Shown here: in pieces, positions 1 to 8,801 of the stretch | Layout of the letters: each line of letters starts with the position of its first letter | Numbering within the stretch: the first letter of the stretch is position 1 | Assembly: GCA_029287535.1 (NCBI GenBank) | Contig: JARFQY010000155.1 | Coordinates: forward strand, 1-35,326 | Length of the DNA: 35,326 nucleotides | Direction: 5' to 3' | DNA from: Filomicrobium sp. | GTDB lineage: Bacteria > Pseudomonadota > Alphaproteobacteria > Rhizobiales > Hyphomicrobiaceae | The notes under the pieces: model-generated | The model's input: only the letters and a program-made list of their open reading frames with translations | What the model was told of the DNA's origin: nothing | The model's database searches: none | Program-made: the position numbers and the translations under genes

Positions 1-534
1 TTTTCATCAAACCGCTGTCGGACTTCTGTTGGCCCGCTCGCGGTTCTCGCTGTACTCCTGATGGTCACTCCGTTGCTCGGCGCATGTGGCTTTCGCCCGT
101 TGCATGCTGATATCGATGGCTCCGCGCCGGTTTCCGAAAAATTGGCAGCAATCAATATCGCACCGGTTCCCGGTCGTGCTGGGCAGCAACTGCGCAATGA
201 ATTGATCTTCAAGGCCACGGGCGGAGGCGCGACACCTCCAGCCGAATATCGGCTTAACATCGCAATCCGCGAAAGGATCACCAGCACGCTTGTCGAAAGG
301 ACCGGCGAAGCGCAGCGGCAGGTCTACAATCTTGATGCCAAATTCAAGCTGACGCGCTTGTCCGACAAAACAGTGATTCTGAAAGGCTCAAGCTTTGCAC
401 GCGCTGGCTTCGAGCGCTTCGAATCTATTTTCTCCAACGTGCGGGCCCGTTACGACGCGGAAAATCGAGCAGCAAAGACGGTCGCACAAGACCTGAAAGC
501 CCGCCTAGCTGCATTCCTGTCGACAGGGGCTTGA
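1..534 (+). CDS. lptE: LPS-assembly lipoprotein LptE, 5' end cut off by the window
   Basis: LptE is the outer-membrane lipoprotein that plugs the LptD barrel in lipopolysaccharide export. The frame is open from the first base, so the start codon lies upstream. A Met codon at 61 falls inside the signal peptide and is unlikely to be the start. The visible N-terminus has a hydrophobic run (VGPLAVLAVLLMVTPL) ending in the lipobox LGAC, followed by the GFRPL motif typical of alphaproteobacterial LptE. About 150 residues of mature, beta-rich domain follow. Its stop codon overlaps a possible TTG start of holA (TTGA). In related genomes leuS, lptE and holA form one cluster, so leuS is probably just outside the window. 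The family assignment is by recognition of these motifs and the holA neighbour. Confidence 0.82.
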   Translation, partial: FSSNRCRTSVGPLAVLAVLLMVTPLLGACGFRPLHADIDGSAPVSEKLAAINIAPVPGRAGQQLRNELIFKATGGGATPPAEYRLNIAIRERITSTLVERTGEAQRQVYNLDAKFKLTRLSDKTVILKGSSFARAGFERFESIFSNVRARYDAENRAAKTVAQDLKARLAAFLSTGA

Positions 535-557
535 GCCAAGCGCTCGGTCATCGTTCC

Positions 558-1577
558 ATGGTTGCGGTAAAGAGCCACGAAGCGGTACGTTTTCTCAAAT
601 CGCCGAACCAGAGCATTTCCGCCATACTCACTTACGGAACTGATGCTGGCCTGGCCTCCGAGCGCGCCCGCAGTGCGGCCCAATCGTGGGCCGCGATGGA
701 TGATCCACCCTCGGAGATCATTCGTCTCGGCGACGCCGACCTTGAATCAGACCCTGACCGCCTGTCGGTCGAATTGATGACCGTGCCAATGTTTGGCGGT
801 CGCAAAGTCATCCTCGCAACGGCTGGTCGGCGCATTAATGCAAAGCTTCTGAAAGAACTCATTTCTGGCGGCCCGCTGCCGGGCGTTCTGGTGGTCGAAG
901 CCGGCAATCTAAAGCCCACCGATACACTTCGAAGCGTCTTCGAGAAAGCCAAGCATGCCGCCGCGATCGCGTGCTTTCCCGACGAGGGGCGCGATCTTTC
1001 TGCGCTCGTCGACGATGAGGTCAAGAACGCCAACTTGACGATTTCACCGGAAGCGCGCGAACTCCTCATCGCCCAGCTCGGTGCTGACCGAGCGCTTTCT
1101 CGCGGCGAGATTGGCAAACTGATCCTCTATTGCGCCGAGCGAAAACGCATTGAATACGCGGATGTTGAAGCGATTGTCAGTGATGCCTCAGAACTCAACC
1201 TCGACCGCATCGTCAATGCCGCCGCTACCGGCCAGGCTGGTATCGCCGTACGGGAGCTCACCCGCGCTTTGACCGGCGGAGAGAACGCCCAGATGGTTAT
1301 CCTGGCCCTTCAGCGCCATTTCATGCGCTTGCACCGCATCCAGGCGGAAATGGATCGCGGCCGCTCCGCCGCCGACGCCATGAAAGCGCTCCGCCCGCCA
1401 TTGCACTTCAAGCAGAAGAACGCGGTATCCGCCCAAATACGCCGTTGGCCGATGGCCGCGCTCACCGTTGCTCAGCGGGAAATCTCGCAAGCTGCACGAA
1501 ACGCACGCAGTACAGGCGCTCGCGACGACCTGATTGCGGAATCACTACTGCTCTTCCTCGCCAGACTCGTGCGCTGA
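558..1577 (+). CDS. holA: DNA polymerase III subunit delta
   Basis: HolA is the clamp-loader subunit that opens the beta sliding clamp during replication. The predicted protein is 339 residues, normal for the family. Its start (VKSHEAVRFLKSP, then YGTDAGLASERAR) matches the usual alphaproteobacterial N-terminus. That match favours the ATG at 558. A TTG at 531 is also in frame, overlaps the lptE stop and has a weak AGGGG upstream, and would add nine residues. The middle carries the AAA+-like region without a P-loop, as expected for delta. The C-terminal part is helical (LQRHFMRLHRIQAEM). It is translationally close to lptE and presumably co-transcribed with it. Confidence 0.9.
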   Translation: MVAVKSHEAVRFLKSPNQSISAILTYGTDAGLASERARSAAQSWAAMDDPPSEIIRLGDADLESDPDRLSVELMTVPMFGGRKVILATAGRRINAKLLKELISGGPLPGVLVVEAGNLKPTDTLRSVFEKAKHAAAIACFPDEGRDLSALVDDEVKNANLTISPEARELLIAQLGADRALSRGEIGKLILYCAERKRIEYADVEAIVSDASELNLDRIVNAAATGQAGIAVRELTRALTGGENAQMVILALQRHFMRLHRIQAEMDRGRSAADAMKALRPPLHFKQKNAVSAQIRRWPMAALTVAQREISQAARNARSTGARDDLIAESLLLFLARLVR

Positions 1578-1611
1578 CACGGGGCACAACCCCCGCGCGA
1601 ATCCGCCCGGC

Positions 1612-1639
1612 TTGCCCTAGCAGCGCCGATCCCTATAGT
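1612..1639 (+). promoter_or_regulatory. Candidate sigma-70-type promoter upstream of the PfkB kinase gene
   Basis: TTGCCC (1612-1617) and TATAGT (1634-1639) are separated by 16 bases. Both are close to the -35 and -10 consensus. They lie in the gap after holA and 77 bases before the kinase ATG. The placement would give a separate promoter for the kinase-pyrF-trmD run. This is pattern matching only. Confidence 0.45.
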
Positions 1640-1715
1640 GGCGCGCACTCACGAATTTCAAAGGAAACTCCACCGACCGGCTGACCAGCTGTGCGTTCGG
1701 CAAACAGGAGAAGGC

Positions 1716-2714
1716 ATGAGCGACACCCGCTACGACATCATTGGGATCGGTAACGCTATCGTTGATATCATCGGCCGCTGCGACGATGACTTCTTGGTAA
1801 AACATGACGCGCCCAAGGGGCACATGCGTCTCGTCGATGCCGACACCATCGCTTCGCTTTATGCAGACATGGGGCCGGCCATTGAGATCTCCGGTGGGTC
1901 CGCGGCGAACACGCTCGCTGGTGTCAGCTCGTTCGGCGGTACAGGTGCATTCATCGGCAAGGTCGCAGAGGACGAGTTCGGCAAGATATTCGCCCACGAC
2001 ATTCGCGCCGCAGGTGTCGACTTCAACTCCAAGGCGGTGAATGGCAAAGACCCAACCTCCCGCTCCTTGATTCTGGTCACGCCGGATGGCGAACGCACCA
2101 TGAATACCTATCTCGGCATCTCCACCGATTTCGACCAAGGGGAGGTCGATCCCGAAGCCATCAAAGCGGCCAAGATCGTCTATCTAGAAGGCTATCTTTT
2201 TGACCACCAGGATGCCAAAGCGGCCTTTCGCCAAGCCGTGGAAATTGCGAAGTCGGCAGGCCGCAAGGTTGCGCTAAGTTTGTCGGACGGCTTTTGCGTT
2301 GACCGCCACCGCGCTGACTTCGTCGAACTCATTCGCGACGGCATCGATATCCTGTTCGCAAACGAAGATGAGATTAAGTCTCTCTACCAAACCTCGGACT
2401 TTGATGAAGCCGCCCAGTGCACATTGGCGGACACGGACCTGGCCGCCCTCACCAGAAGCGCCAAGGGTTCGCTCGTCATCAGCCGGGGTGAGAAGATCGA
2501 GATTCCCGTGGAGCCCGTTGACGAAGTCGTCGATGCCACTGGCGCTGGCGACCTTTACGCCGCCGGTTTTCTGTATGGCGTGGCGACCGGCAAGGACTTG
2601 GCAACCGCAGGCCGTCTCGGCAGCATCGCCGCTGCGGAAGTCATCAGCCACATGGGTGCGCGCCCTGAAGTCAAACTCGGCGAACTTGCTCGCGCCAAAG
2701 GCGTCCTAGCTTAA
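1716..2714 (+). CDS. PfkB-family sugar kinase, probable adenosine kinase
   Basis: A 332-residue ribokinase/PfkB-fold kinase. The N-terminal PfkB signature is seen in SGGSAANTLAGVSSFGG. The C-terminal signature DATGAGDLYAAGF holds the anion hole and catalytic Asp. Alphaproteobacterial proteins of this type are commonly annotated as adenosine kinase, phosphorylating adenosine to AMP in purine salvage. The substrate is inferred from family resemblance, and another nucleoside or sugar remains possible. The ATG at 1716 is preceded by CAGGAGAAGG, a good ribosome-binding site, so the longer in-frame extension to 1638 is unlikely. pyrF begins 11 bases after the stop, suggesting a shared nucleotide-metabolism operon. 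Confidence 0.85.
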   Translation: MSDTRYDIIGIGNAIVDIIGRCDDDFLVKHDAPKGHMRLVDADTIASLYADMGPAIEISGGSAANTLAGVSSFGGTGAFIGKVAEDEFGKIFAHDIRAAGVDFNSKAVNGKDPTSRSLILVTPDGERTMNTYLGISTDFDQGEVDPEAIKAAKIVYLEGYLFDHQDAKAAFRQAVEIAKSAGRKVALSLSDGFCVDRHRADFVELIRDGIDILFANEDEIKSLYQTSDFDEAAQCTLADTDLAALTRSAKGSLVISRGEKIEIPVEPVDEVVDATGAGDLYAAGFLYGVATGKDLATAGRLGSIAAAEVISHMGARPEVKLGELARAKGVLA

Positions 2715-2725
2715 GGCCAAGAGGC

Positions 2726-3448
2726 ATGCAGCTTGTCAAACATCCCCGTGACCGTCTGATCGTCGCTCTCGACCTACCCACCGTGGATGAAGCACGGTCT
2801 CTTGTGCAGACCCTTGGCGACGAAGTCAGCTTCTACAAGGTCGGTTTGGAGCTGATATTTTCCGGCACCCCTGGCGACAGCGGTTTGGGCTTGGTCAGCG
2901 AACTGGTGGACAACGGCAAGCGCGTGTTCCTCGACGCCAAGCTCCTCGATATTCCCAACACAGTTGAGCGTTCGGTGAACCGCATCGCAGAAATCGGCGC
3001 CACGTTTCTCACCATACATGGCCACGACACACAAACCTTGCGGGCCGCCGTCTCCGGGCGCGGCGATAGCGGACTCAAGCTCCTGGCTGTGACCGTGCTG
3101 ACCAGTTTGGCAAGCAACGATCTCGACGAGCAGGGCATCAACATGTCGCCCGCCGACCTCGTACTGCGACGGGCCGATCTCGCCGAGCAAGCCGGCTTCG
3201 ACGGCGTCATAGCGTCCGGCCATGAGGCCGCTGCCATTCGCGCCTCAACCAACAAGGGCTTTCTGATCGTGACGCCCGGCATACGCCTCCCAGGCAGTGC
3301 CGCCGGCGACCAGCAGCGCATCATGACTCCCGACCACGCCATCGCCGCCGGTGCTGATCACATCGTTGTCGGCCGCCCCATCAATGCTGCCAGCGATCCA
3401 CGTGCTGCCGCGGCAACCTTCGTAAAACACATCGCCGAGGCCGCTTAG
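2726..3448 (+). CDS. pyrF: Orotidine 5'-phosphate decarboxylase
   Basis: PyrF performs the last step of de novo UMP synthesis, decarboxylating OMP. The 240-residue protein is a full-length TIM barrel. The catalytic loop FLDAKLLDIPNTV carries the Asp70-Lys72-Asp75 charged network typical of the family. The phosphate-binding end is visible as VTPGIRLPGS and HIVVGRPI near the C-terminus. AAGAGG precedes the ATG. It follows the PfkB kinase by 11 bases and precedes a DUF1330 gene by 30 bases. Confidence 0.95.
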   Translation: MQLVKHPRDRLIVALDLPTVDEARSLVQTLGDEVSFYKVGLELIFSGTPGDSGLGLVSELVDNGKRVFLDAKLLDIPNTVERSVNRIAEIGATFLTIHGHDTQTLRAAVSGRGDSGLKLLAVTVLTSLASNDLDEQGINMSPADLVLRRADLAEQAGFDGVIASGHEAAAIRASTNKGFLIVTPGIRLPGSAAGDQQRIMTPDHAIAAGADHIVVGRPINAASDPRAAAATFVKHIAEAA

Positions 3449-3478
3449 GGTCGGGGCCCACAAGGAAGGAACAATTGA

Positions 3479-3766
3479 ATGCCCAAGGGATACGTCATCG
3501 CCCACGCCGTCGTTACCGACCCCGACGCTTGGGGCCAGTATGCCGCGAAGACCCAGGTCGCCCTGGACAAGTTTGGCGGCGTTCCAATTGTCCGCGGCGG
3601 CCGCCATGAGATCATCGAAGGTGATGGAGTGGCCCGCAACGTCGTTCTTGAATTTCCAAGCTACGAAGCCGCTCTCGGTTACGCCAAATCGGTGGAATAT
3701 GCGGAAGCCAAGGCACTCCGCCAGGGCGCCGGCACAATCGACATCGTCGTTGTCGAAGGCGTATGA
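3479..3766 (+). CDS. DUF1330 family small protein
   Basis: A 95-residue protein with the DUF1330 pattern: an N-terminal strand (GYVIAHAVVTDPDAW), a central RGGRHEIIEG element and the late SVEYAEAKALRQGA helix. Members are dimeric alpha-beta-barrel proteins of unknown biochemical function. AAGGAAGG precedes the ATG. It sits between pyrF and trmD with gaps of about 30 bases on each side, so it is probably co-transcribed. Nothing in the sequence indicates a substrate. Confidence 0.85.
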   Translation: MPKGYVIAHAVVTDPDAWGQYAAKTQVALDKFGGVPIVRGGRHEIIEGDGVARNVVLEFPSYEAALGYAKSVEYAEAKALRQGAGTIDIVVVEGV

Positions 3767-3795
3767 GCTCCAAACGCGAATGAGGGCCTCTAAAA

Positions 3796-4530
3796 GTGCC
3801 CGACAGAACCAGGCATGAAAACCACACGGCGTGGCAAGCCACCGTGGTGACGTTGTTTCCGGAGATGTTTCCGGGACCGCTTGGACACTCGCTTTCGGGT
3901 CAGGCCCTCGAGAGCGGCTTGTGGTCGCTTGATTGTATCGCGCTGCGCGAATTTGGACTCGGTCGCCATCGCCAGGTCGACGATACGCCGGCCGGCGGCG
4001 GCGCCGGCATGGTGATGCGCGCCGACGTTATCGCCGCTGCTGTCGACCAAGCCTTGACGAAACAGTCCACCTCGAACCTCCCGCGCATCTATCTATCACC
4101 TCGTGGAACGCCACTCACCCAGTTGGCCGCCAAGGAACTCGCCGCCGGCCCTGGCGTTTTCTTGCTCGCCGGGCGGTTTGAAGGTGTCGACGAGCGTGTC
4201 CTGGAAGCTCGCGATTTTCGCGAAATCTCCATTGGCGATTACGTCCTGTCAGGCGGTGAATTGGCCGCGATGGTGCTGATCGACGCCTGTGTCCGCCTCA
4301 TCCCTGGCGTGCTTGGCGCCGATGCGAGCCTGAATCAGGAAAGTTTCGAAGGTGGGCTCCTGGAGTACCCTCAGTATACGCGCCCTCGCGATTGGGAAGG
4401 CCGGCCGATCCCTGAGGTCCTGCTTTCGGGCGACCATGGCCGGATCGCCCAGTGGCGCGAGATGCGCGCCCGAGAAATGACCAAAACCCGCCGGCCTGAT
4501 CTGCTCGCCCCGAAAACCGGCAAAAAGTAG
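3796..4530 (+). CDS. trmD: tRNA (guanine-N1-)-methyltransferase TrmD
   Basis: TrmD methylates G37 of tRNAs next to the anticodon and prevents frameshifting. The protein has the SPOUT-knot motifs in order: TLFPEMFPG at the N-terminus, [32 protein letters not shown], the SAM-binding knot [14 protein letters not shown], and [12 protein letters not shown]. The start is uncertain. GTG 3796 gives 244 residues with GAGGGC upstream. GTG codons at 3844 and 3847 would begin right at the conserved VTLFPEMF. The nearby ATG at 3814 is out of frame. The usual partner rimM is not upstream but about 17 kb away on the other strand. rplS follows after a 174-base leader. Confidence 0.95.
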   Translation: MPDRTRHENHTAWQATVVTLFPEMFPGPLGHSLSGQALESGLWSLDCIALREFGLGRHRQVDDTPAGGGAGMVMRADVIAAAVDQALTKQSTSNLPRIYLSPRGTPLTQLAAKELAAGPGVFLLAGRFEGVDERVLEARDFREISIGDYVLSGGELAAMVLIDACVRLIPGVLGADASLNQESFEGGLLEYPQYTRPRDWEGRPIPEVLLSGDHGRIAQWREMRAREMTKTRRPDLLAPKTGKK

Positions 4531-4640
4531 CGCGTCAACCGACCGCTTGGCATTCAGTATGAAACCGTCGACAGCCGATGGGTTTTGAGCTAGTAAATCA
4601 CCTTCAAATTTCCCAGACATGGGTTGCATGAGCGACGCCC

Positions 4641-4704
4641 ACCCCTTGAAGGGGTTCGGAGGCATCGTTCCTCTGCTCTGAAAAGGCTCGAGGAACAACC
4701 AAAA
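4641..4704 (+). promoter_or_regulatory. rplS leader with competing hairpins over the ribosome-binding site
   Basis: Between trmD and rplS lies a compact palindrome, ACCCCT-TGA-AGGGGT (4641-4655). A 7-base perfect inverted repeat follows: GTTCCTC (4667-4673) and GAGGAAC (4690-4696). The second arm contains the probable Shine-Dalgarno of rplS. The first arm can instead pair with CGGAGG (4657-4662), giving a mutually exclusive hairpin. This resembles a translational on/off leader such as those used by ribosomal proteins. No regulation has been shown. Confidence 0.4.
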
Positions 4705-5403
4705 ATGAACATCATCGAACAGCTCGAACATGAGCAAATGCGGACTATTTCCGCCAAGCGTGGCGTGCCCGAGTTTGGCCCGGGCGACACCGTCAAAGTC
4801 ATGGTCAAGGTCATCGAAGGCAAGACCGAGCGCCTGCAGGCCTACGAAGGTGTAGTCATTGCGCGCTCCGGCTCCGGTCTGAACGAGAGCTTCACCGTTC
4901 GCAAAATCTCCTACGGCGAAGGTGTTGAGCGCGTCTTTCCGGTCTACTCGCCTCTGATCGCATCGATTGAAGTTGTCCGCCGCGGCCGGGTTCGTCGCGC
5001 GAAGCTCTACTATCTGCGTGGCCGCCGCGGCCGTTCGGCGCGCATTGCCGAGCGTACGGACGCCCGCGCCCGCCGCCTGAATGCCGCTTGGAAGGGCTTC
5101 AAGAAGCAAAAAGGTCAACCCGATGACCTCACCCAGCTCAACGGCGTCGACGACGAGCTGCTGATGCGCCTGAAGCAGTTGAACTGCGTCAAACTCGAGC
5201 AGATCGCGAACTTCTCCGATGACGATATCGCCAACGTGGACGAATTCTTGAAGCTCGAGGGACAGATCGAGAAACAGGACTGGGTTGGTCAGGCGCAGCG
5301 GCTGATCGCTGAGGCAACGGCCGCCGAGGCTGCCGCTGAGGCGGAGGCCGAGGAAGCCAGAAAGGCCGAAGAGGCCGCCAATCAGGAAAAAGCACCCGAA
5401 TAG
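4705..5403 (+). CDS. rplS: 50S ribosomal protein L19 with a long C-terminal extension
   Basis: Residues 1 to about 125 are a standard L19, at the 30S-50S interface: [25 protein letters not shown] and [13 protein letters not shown]. The start ATG 4705 follows GAGGAAC and matches family N-termini. The frame stays open 27 codons further upstream, but that stretch is leader. The protein is 232 residues, roughly twice bacterial L19. The extra part has a helix-hairpin-helix-like segment (about 135-197; [19 protein letters not shown], then [19 protein letters not shown] and [13 protein letters not shown]) and a charged Ala/Glu tail. I recognise the same domain type from C-terminal extensions of alphaproteobacterial L21 and NuoE. 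Seeing it on L19 is unusual. Confidence 0.93.
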   Translation: MNIIEQLEHEQMRTISAKRGVPEFGPGDTVKVMVKVIEGKTERLQAYEGVVIARSGSGLNESFTVRKISYGEGVERVFPVYSPLIASIEVVRRGRVRRAKLYYLRGRRGRSARIAERTDARARRLNAAWKGFKKQKGQPDDLTQLNGVDDELLMRLKQLNCVKLEQIANFSDDDIANVDEFLKLEGQIEKQDWVGQAQRLIAEATAAEAAAEAEAEEARKAEEAANQEKAPE

Positions 5404-5429
5404 CAACTCTCACGAGTTTGAGGGAGTAG

Positions 5430-5462
5430 CGGCTCACCGGCTTCGGTCGGTGGGCCGTTTGC
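5430..5462 (+). terminator. Probable intrinsic terminator after rplS
   Basis: A 10-base-pair stem, CGGCTCACCG (5430-5439) with CGGTGGGCCG (5448-5457), contains one G-T pair and an 8-base loop. It is followed by TTTGCATTCT. It lies 26 bases after the rplS stop and just before the end of the oppositely oriented transpeptidase gene. The T-tract is short, so efficiency is uncertain. Confidence 0.6.
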
Positions 5463-5469
5463 ATTCTCG

Positions 5470-6036
5470 TTAGTCGCCAACCTGCAGCTGGGTCGCCGGG
5501 CCAAGCATGGGCAGAAGCCGGACGAGATCCCGTTTCCGCAGCGCGATACAGCCTTCCGTCGGCTCCAGTCCCTTGGGCCCTTGCCGCGCCACGTGAATGA
5601 AGATCGCACTGCCCCGTCCCTGTTGTCGCGGCCGGTCATTGTATCCGACCACAATAATGATGTCGTAGAGGCTATCGCTGCGCCACAGCCTTTCAGCACT
5701 ATCGTCATAAGGGTGCTGAACAGGCCGATTGTAATTGCGGTTTCCAGGTGCGTCGCACCATCCGTTCTCCGGCGAGAGCGCCCTGATCGGCAACATTGTT
5801 GCTGGTCTGGTTGCAAACCGATCGGCGCGATAATAGGCCTCTCGCAGCGGCCATACACCGCGTGGGCTTGCCCCATCTCCTTCAAGTTTTTGCGCTCGGA
5901 TACCCGTTCTTCCAAGCGCGCAGGGTATCAATAAATTGCCTGCCCTCAGCAGGCCGCGCGTTGACTCTGCTGACGTCGCACTGACGAAAATTTGTCGCAA
6001 CGTGTGGTAAGAGTTAATTGCTCGACCTGGTCTCAT
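5470..6036 (-). CDS. L,D-transpeptidase (YkuD-type) family protein
   Basis: A 188-residue YkuD-domain protein. The N-terminal half has the subfamily pattern RGLLRAGNLLIPCALGRTGI, then GDGASPRGVWPLREAYYRAD. The catalytic region is AIFIHVARQGPKGLEPTEGC, where the His and Cys are the expected catalytic pair, with Ile-Ala-Leu after the Cys. Family members form or modify 3-3 peptidoglycan cross-links or attach proteins to peptidoglycan. No clear signal peptide is visible, which is common in this short subfamily. The ATG at 6036 is preferred over an in-frame TTG at 6042. It is divergent from the CenR-like regulator, sharing a 165-base promoter region, so regulation by that protein is plausible but unproven. 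Confidence 0.78.
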   Translation of the reverse strand: MRPGRAINSYHTLRQIFVSATSAESTRGLLRAGNLLIPCALGRTGIRAQKLEGDGASPRGVWPLREAYYRADRFATRPATMLPIRALSPENGWCDAPGNRNYNRPVQHPYDDSAERLWRSDSLYDIIIVVGYNDRPRQQGRGSAIFIHVARQGPKGLEPTEGCIALRKRDLVRLLPMLGPATQLQVGD

Positions 6037-6201
6037 TGGCAATTAGAACCGTACTGAGTAAGCCCGCAGGTTCTATAGAGATTGAAATATCCTGTGGGTA
6101 CACACATGCTTAACGCCCTTTCTCCCCCTATGGCGTTCCAAGTCTACCGTGGTAGATAATCTATCAGGCCTAGGGAAGCACTGCCCGGAGTGACGACAAC
6201 G

Positions 6202-6888
6202 ATGAGCAATGTCCGCAAGATTTTGATCGTGGATGACGACGACGACCTTCGCGATTCCCTGAGAGACCAGCTGGCATTGCACGACGAGTTCGAGGTGACG
6301 GTGGCCGATTCCGCCGCCAGCGGCATGGAAATCGCCAAGGCCGAGCATCACGACCTCGTCCTTTTTGATGTTGGACTTCCCGACATGGACGGCCGCGAGG
6401 CCGTAAAGATCTTGCGCAAGACCGGCTTCAAGAGCCCCATCATCATGCTGACCGGCAACGATTCCGATGCCGATCAAATCCTCGGCCTCGACGCCGGCGC
6501 CAACGATTACGTCACCAAACCCTTCAAGTTCGCGGTTCTGCTCGCTCGCATTCGCGCGCAGCTTCGACAGCATGAACAAAGTGAAGACGCCGTCTTTACG
6601 ATTGGCCACTACACGTTCAAGCCGGCATCCAAGCTGTTGGTCGACGAGAAAGGCTCCAAGATCCGCCTCACCGAAAAGGAAACCTCGATTCTGAAATTCC
6701 TTTATCGGTCGGGCGAGAAAGTCATCACGCGCGATGTCCTCTTGCACGAAGTGTGGGGCTACAACGCCGGCGTCACGACACACACGCTGGAAACGCACAT
6801 TTATCGTCTCCGCCAGAAGATCGAGAAGGATCCATCCAACGCCGAACTTCTCGTGACCGAAACCGGCGGCTACAAACTGGTTCCCTGA
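6202..6888 (+). CDS. cenR: OmpR-family response regulator, CenR/OtpR type
   Basis: A 228-residue two-component regulator. The receiver domain has the acidic cluster IVDDDDDLRD, the phosphoacceptor in LVLFDVGLPDMDGRE, the Thr in IIMLTGNDSDAD and the Lys in YVTKPFKF. The C-terminal winged helix ends in HTLETHIYRLRQKIEKDP and LVTETGGYKLVP. These stretches closely match what I remember of CenR, the essential envelope regulator of Caulobacter and rhizobia, and OtpR of Brucella. ATG 6202 follows GGAG. A GTG at 6190 would add four residues. In Brucella the gene neighbours a cyclic-nucleotide-binding protein, as it does here. No cognate kinase (CenK) lies in the window. Confidence 0.85.
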   Translation: MSNVRKILIVDDDDDLRDSLRDQLALHDEFEVTVADSAASGMEIAKAEHHDLVLFDVGLPDMDGREAVKILRKTGFKSPIIMLTGNDSDADQILGLDAGANDYVTKPFKFAVLLARIRAQLRQHEQSEDAVFTIGHYTFKPASKLLVDEKGSKIRLTEKETSILKFLYRSGEKVITRDVLLHEVWGYNAGVTTHTLETHIYRLRQKIEKDPSNAELLVTETGGYKLVP

Positions 6889-6954
6889 TCGTAGCAAGTG
6901 AAGCCGCAAGACGAAGAACGCCCGGACTCTGATCCCCCGACCTATCGGCTTTCC

Positions 6955-7356
6955 CTAACCCGAATCCGCATCGCCTGACCGGTTCGCCAGTGAATCATCC
7001 AGCCGGCGCAATCGTTGCGCGAGTATCTGCAGCACGTAGAGGGCAAAACCCGGTTCGGCTTGCACAAGACGCAAGAACGCATCCCTGTTTAGGATCGCGA
7101 CTTCGCTGTTCGTTGCCGCCAAGGCAGCGGCACTGCGCGGAGAGTCATCGATCAGCGACATTTCACCGAACACGCCATTCGCACCAACAGTCTCCAGAAC
7201 TTGCCCGTACATCAGAATATCAACGAGCCCGGAGCGGACCAGGTACATCGCACCGCCGGCCTCGTCCTGCAGGAAGACCTTCTCACCCGCCGGCAGACTG
7301 GCGAAGGGGACACCCTCGCGTTGTAGCTTCTCAAAATCGATCGGGCCGCGCACCAT
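6955..7356 (-). CDS. Small cyclic nucleotide-binding domain protein
   Basis: A 133-residue protein that is essentially a single cNMP-binding (CAP/PKA-type) beta-barrel. It shows VFLQDEAGGAMYLVRSGLVD at the start of the barrel. The phosphate-binding cassette is GEMSLIDDSPRSAAALA, followed by a C-terminal helix (LYVLQILAQRLRRLDDSL). There is no DNA-binding domain, so it probably acts through a partner. It faces cenR tail to tail with a 66-base gap. The same pair occurs in Brucella, where it is annotated as a cAMP-dependent kinase regulatory subunit. The ligand (cAMP or cGMP) cannot be told from sequence alone. Confidence 0.85.
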   Translation of the reverse strand: MVRGPIDFEKLQREGVPFASLPAGEKVFLQDEAGGAMYLVRSGLVDILMYGQVLETVGANGVFGEMSLIDDSPRSAAALAATNSEVAILNRDAFLRLVQAEPGFALYVLQILAQRLRRLDDSLANRSGDADSG

Positions 7357-7388
7357 CGCTCATCGCCCAGTTTTCTGGGTCCGCTCTC

Positions 7389-8801
7389 TCACGCACCGGG
7401 AGACCAACTGCGAACGTCGACGAAGTGGCCCTCCAGTGCAGCCGCAGCCGCCATCTTGGGCGAGACAAGATGCGTCCGGCCTTTGTAGCCCTGGCGCCCC
7501 TCGAAATTACGGTTGGACGTCGAAGCGCATCGCTGTCCCGGCTTCAGCTGGTCCGGGTTCATACCAAGACACATGGAACATCCCGGCTCGCGCCACTCAA
7601 AGCCTGCGGCGGTGAAGATCTTGTCCAAGCCTTCGGCCTCCGCCTGCGCCTTCACGAGTCCCGACCCCGGCACGATCATCGCATAATCGAGCCGCTCGGA
7701 AATCTTGCGCCCTTTGACGATATCGGCCACAGCGCGCAGGTCTTCGATACGGCCATTCGTGCAAGAGCCGATCCAAATGACCTCCAACGGAATCTCCGTC
7801 ACTTTTGTGCCGGGCTGCAGGCCCATGTACTCGAGCGAGCGAACCATGGACGCGCGTTTGTTGACGTCGTCGACCTTTTCCGGGTCCGGCACGACGCCGG
7901 TCACGGCGACCACATCTTCCGGTGACGTCCCCCAGGTTACGATCGGCGGCAAGGAGGCGGCATCAAGCCGAACCTGTGTGTCAATGTGTGCGTCATCATC
8001 GGTGTAGAGAGTCTCCCAGTGACGCATTGCCTTGTCCCAGGCATCACCCTTGGGCGCCTTTGGCCGGCCCTTGATAAATTCGAAAGTCTTTTCATCAGGT
8101 GCAATCATGCCGGTGCGGGCTCCGCCCTCGATCGACATGTTACAAACTGTCATGCGCCCTTCCATCGACAATGAACGGATCGCCTCACCGGCGAATTCAA
8201 TCGCGTGATGGTTGCCGCCAGCCGTTCCAATCTCGCCAATCACCGCAAGAATGATGTCCTTCGCCGTGACACCGTCCGGTAATTGCCCATCGACCGTGAC
8301 GCGCATGTTCTTGAGTTTCTTTTGCACCAGCGTTTGCGTGGCCAGCACATGCTCCACCTCGGAGGTACCTATGCCGTGGGCCAAGGCGCCAAACGCACCG
8401 TGCGTGGACGTGTGGCTGTCGCCGCAAACGATTGTGGTACCCGGCAGCGTGAAACCCTGCTCGGGCCCGACGACGTGGACAATGCCCTGCCGGTCATCGA
8501 GTTCATCGTAGTACTCGATGCCGAAATCTTCCGCGTTCTTGGCGAGCGTCGCGACCTGCAGCAAGCTTTCAGGATCGGTAATACCCTCCGAACGGTCGGT
8601 AGTGGGCACGTTGTGGTCGACGACGGCAAGCGTCTTCTCCGGGGCCCGCACCGTACGCCCGGCCAGTCGCAGGCCTTCGAAAGCCTGCGGGCTGGTCACT
8701 TCGTGGACGAGATGGCGGTCGATGTAGATGACGCAAGTGCCATCCTCATGGTCGTGCACCATGTGGTCGTCGAAGATTTTGTCGTAGAGCGTCTTGGCCA
8801 T
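7389..8801 (-). CDS. leuC: 3-isopropylmalate dehydratase large subunit
   Basis: LeuC with LeuD isomerises 2- to 3-isopropylmalate in leucine synthesis, using a 4Fe-4S cluster. The 470-residue length is normal. The cluster cysteines are visible in GSCTNGR and in [10 protein letters not shown]. Substrate-site elements include [18 protein letters not shown] and [15 protein letters not shown]. It starts at an ATG (8801) with [13 protein letters not shown], standard for the family. leuD is not in the window. It ends 32 bases after (on the minus strand) the start of the cNMP-binding gene. Confidence 0.96.
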   Translation of the reverse strand: MAKTLYDKIFDDHMVHDHEDGTCVIYIDRHLVHEVTSPQAFEGLRLAGRTVRAPEKTLAVVDHNVPTTDRSEGITDPESLLQVATLAKNAEDFGIEYYDELDDRQGIVHVVGPEQGFTLPGTTIVCGDSHTSTHGAFGALAHGIGTSEVEHVLATQTLVQKKLKNMRVTVDGQLPDGVTAKDIILAVIGEIGTAGGNHHAIEFAGEAIRSLSMEGRMTVCNMSIEGGARTGMIAPDEKTFEFIKGRPKAPKGDAWDKAMRHWETLYTDDDAHIDTQVRLDAASLPPIVTWGTSPEDVVAVTGVVPDPEKVDDVNKRASMVRSLEYMGLQPGTKVTEIPLEVIWIGSCTNGRIEDLRAVADIVKGRKISERLDYAMIVPGSGLVKAQAEAEGLDKIFTAAGFEWREPGCSMCLGMNPDQLKPGQRCASTSNRNFEGRQGYKGRTHLVSPKMAAAAALEGHFVDVRSWSPGA

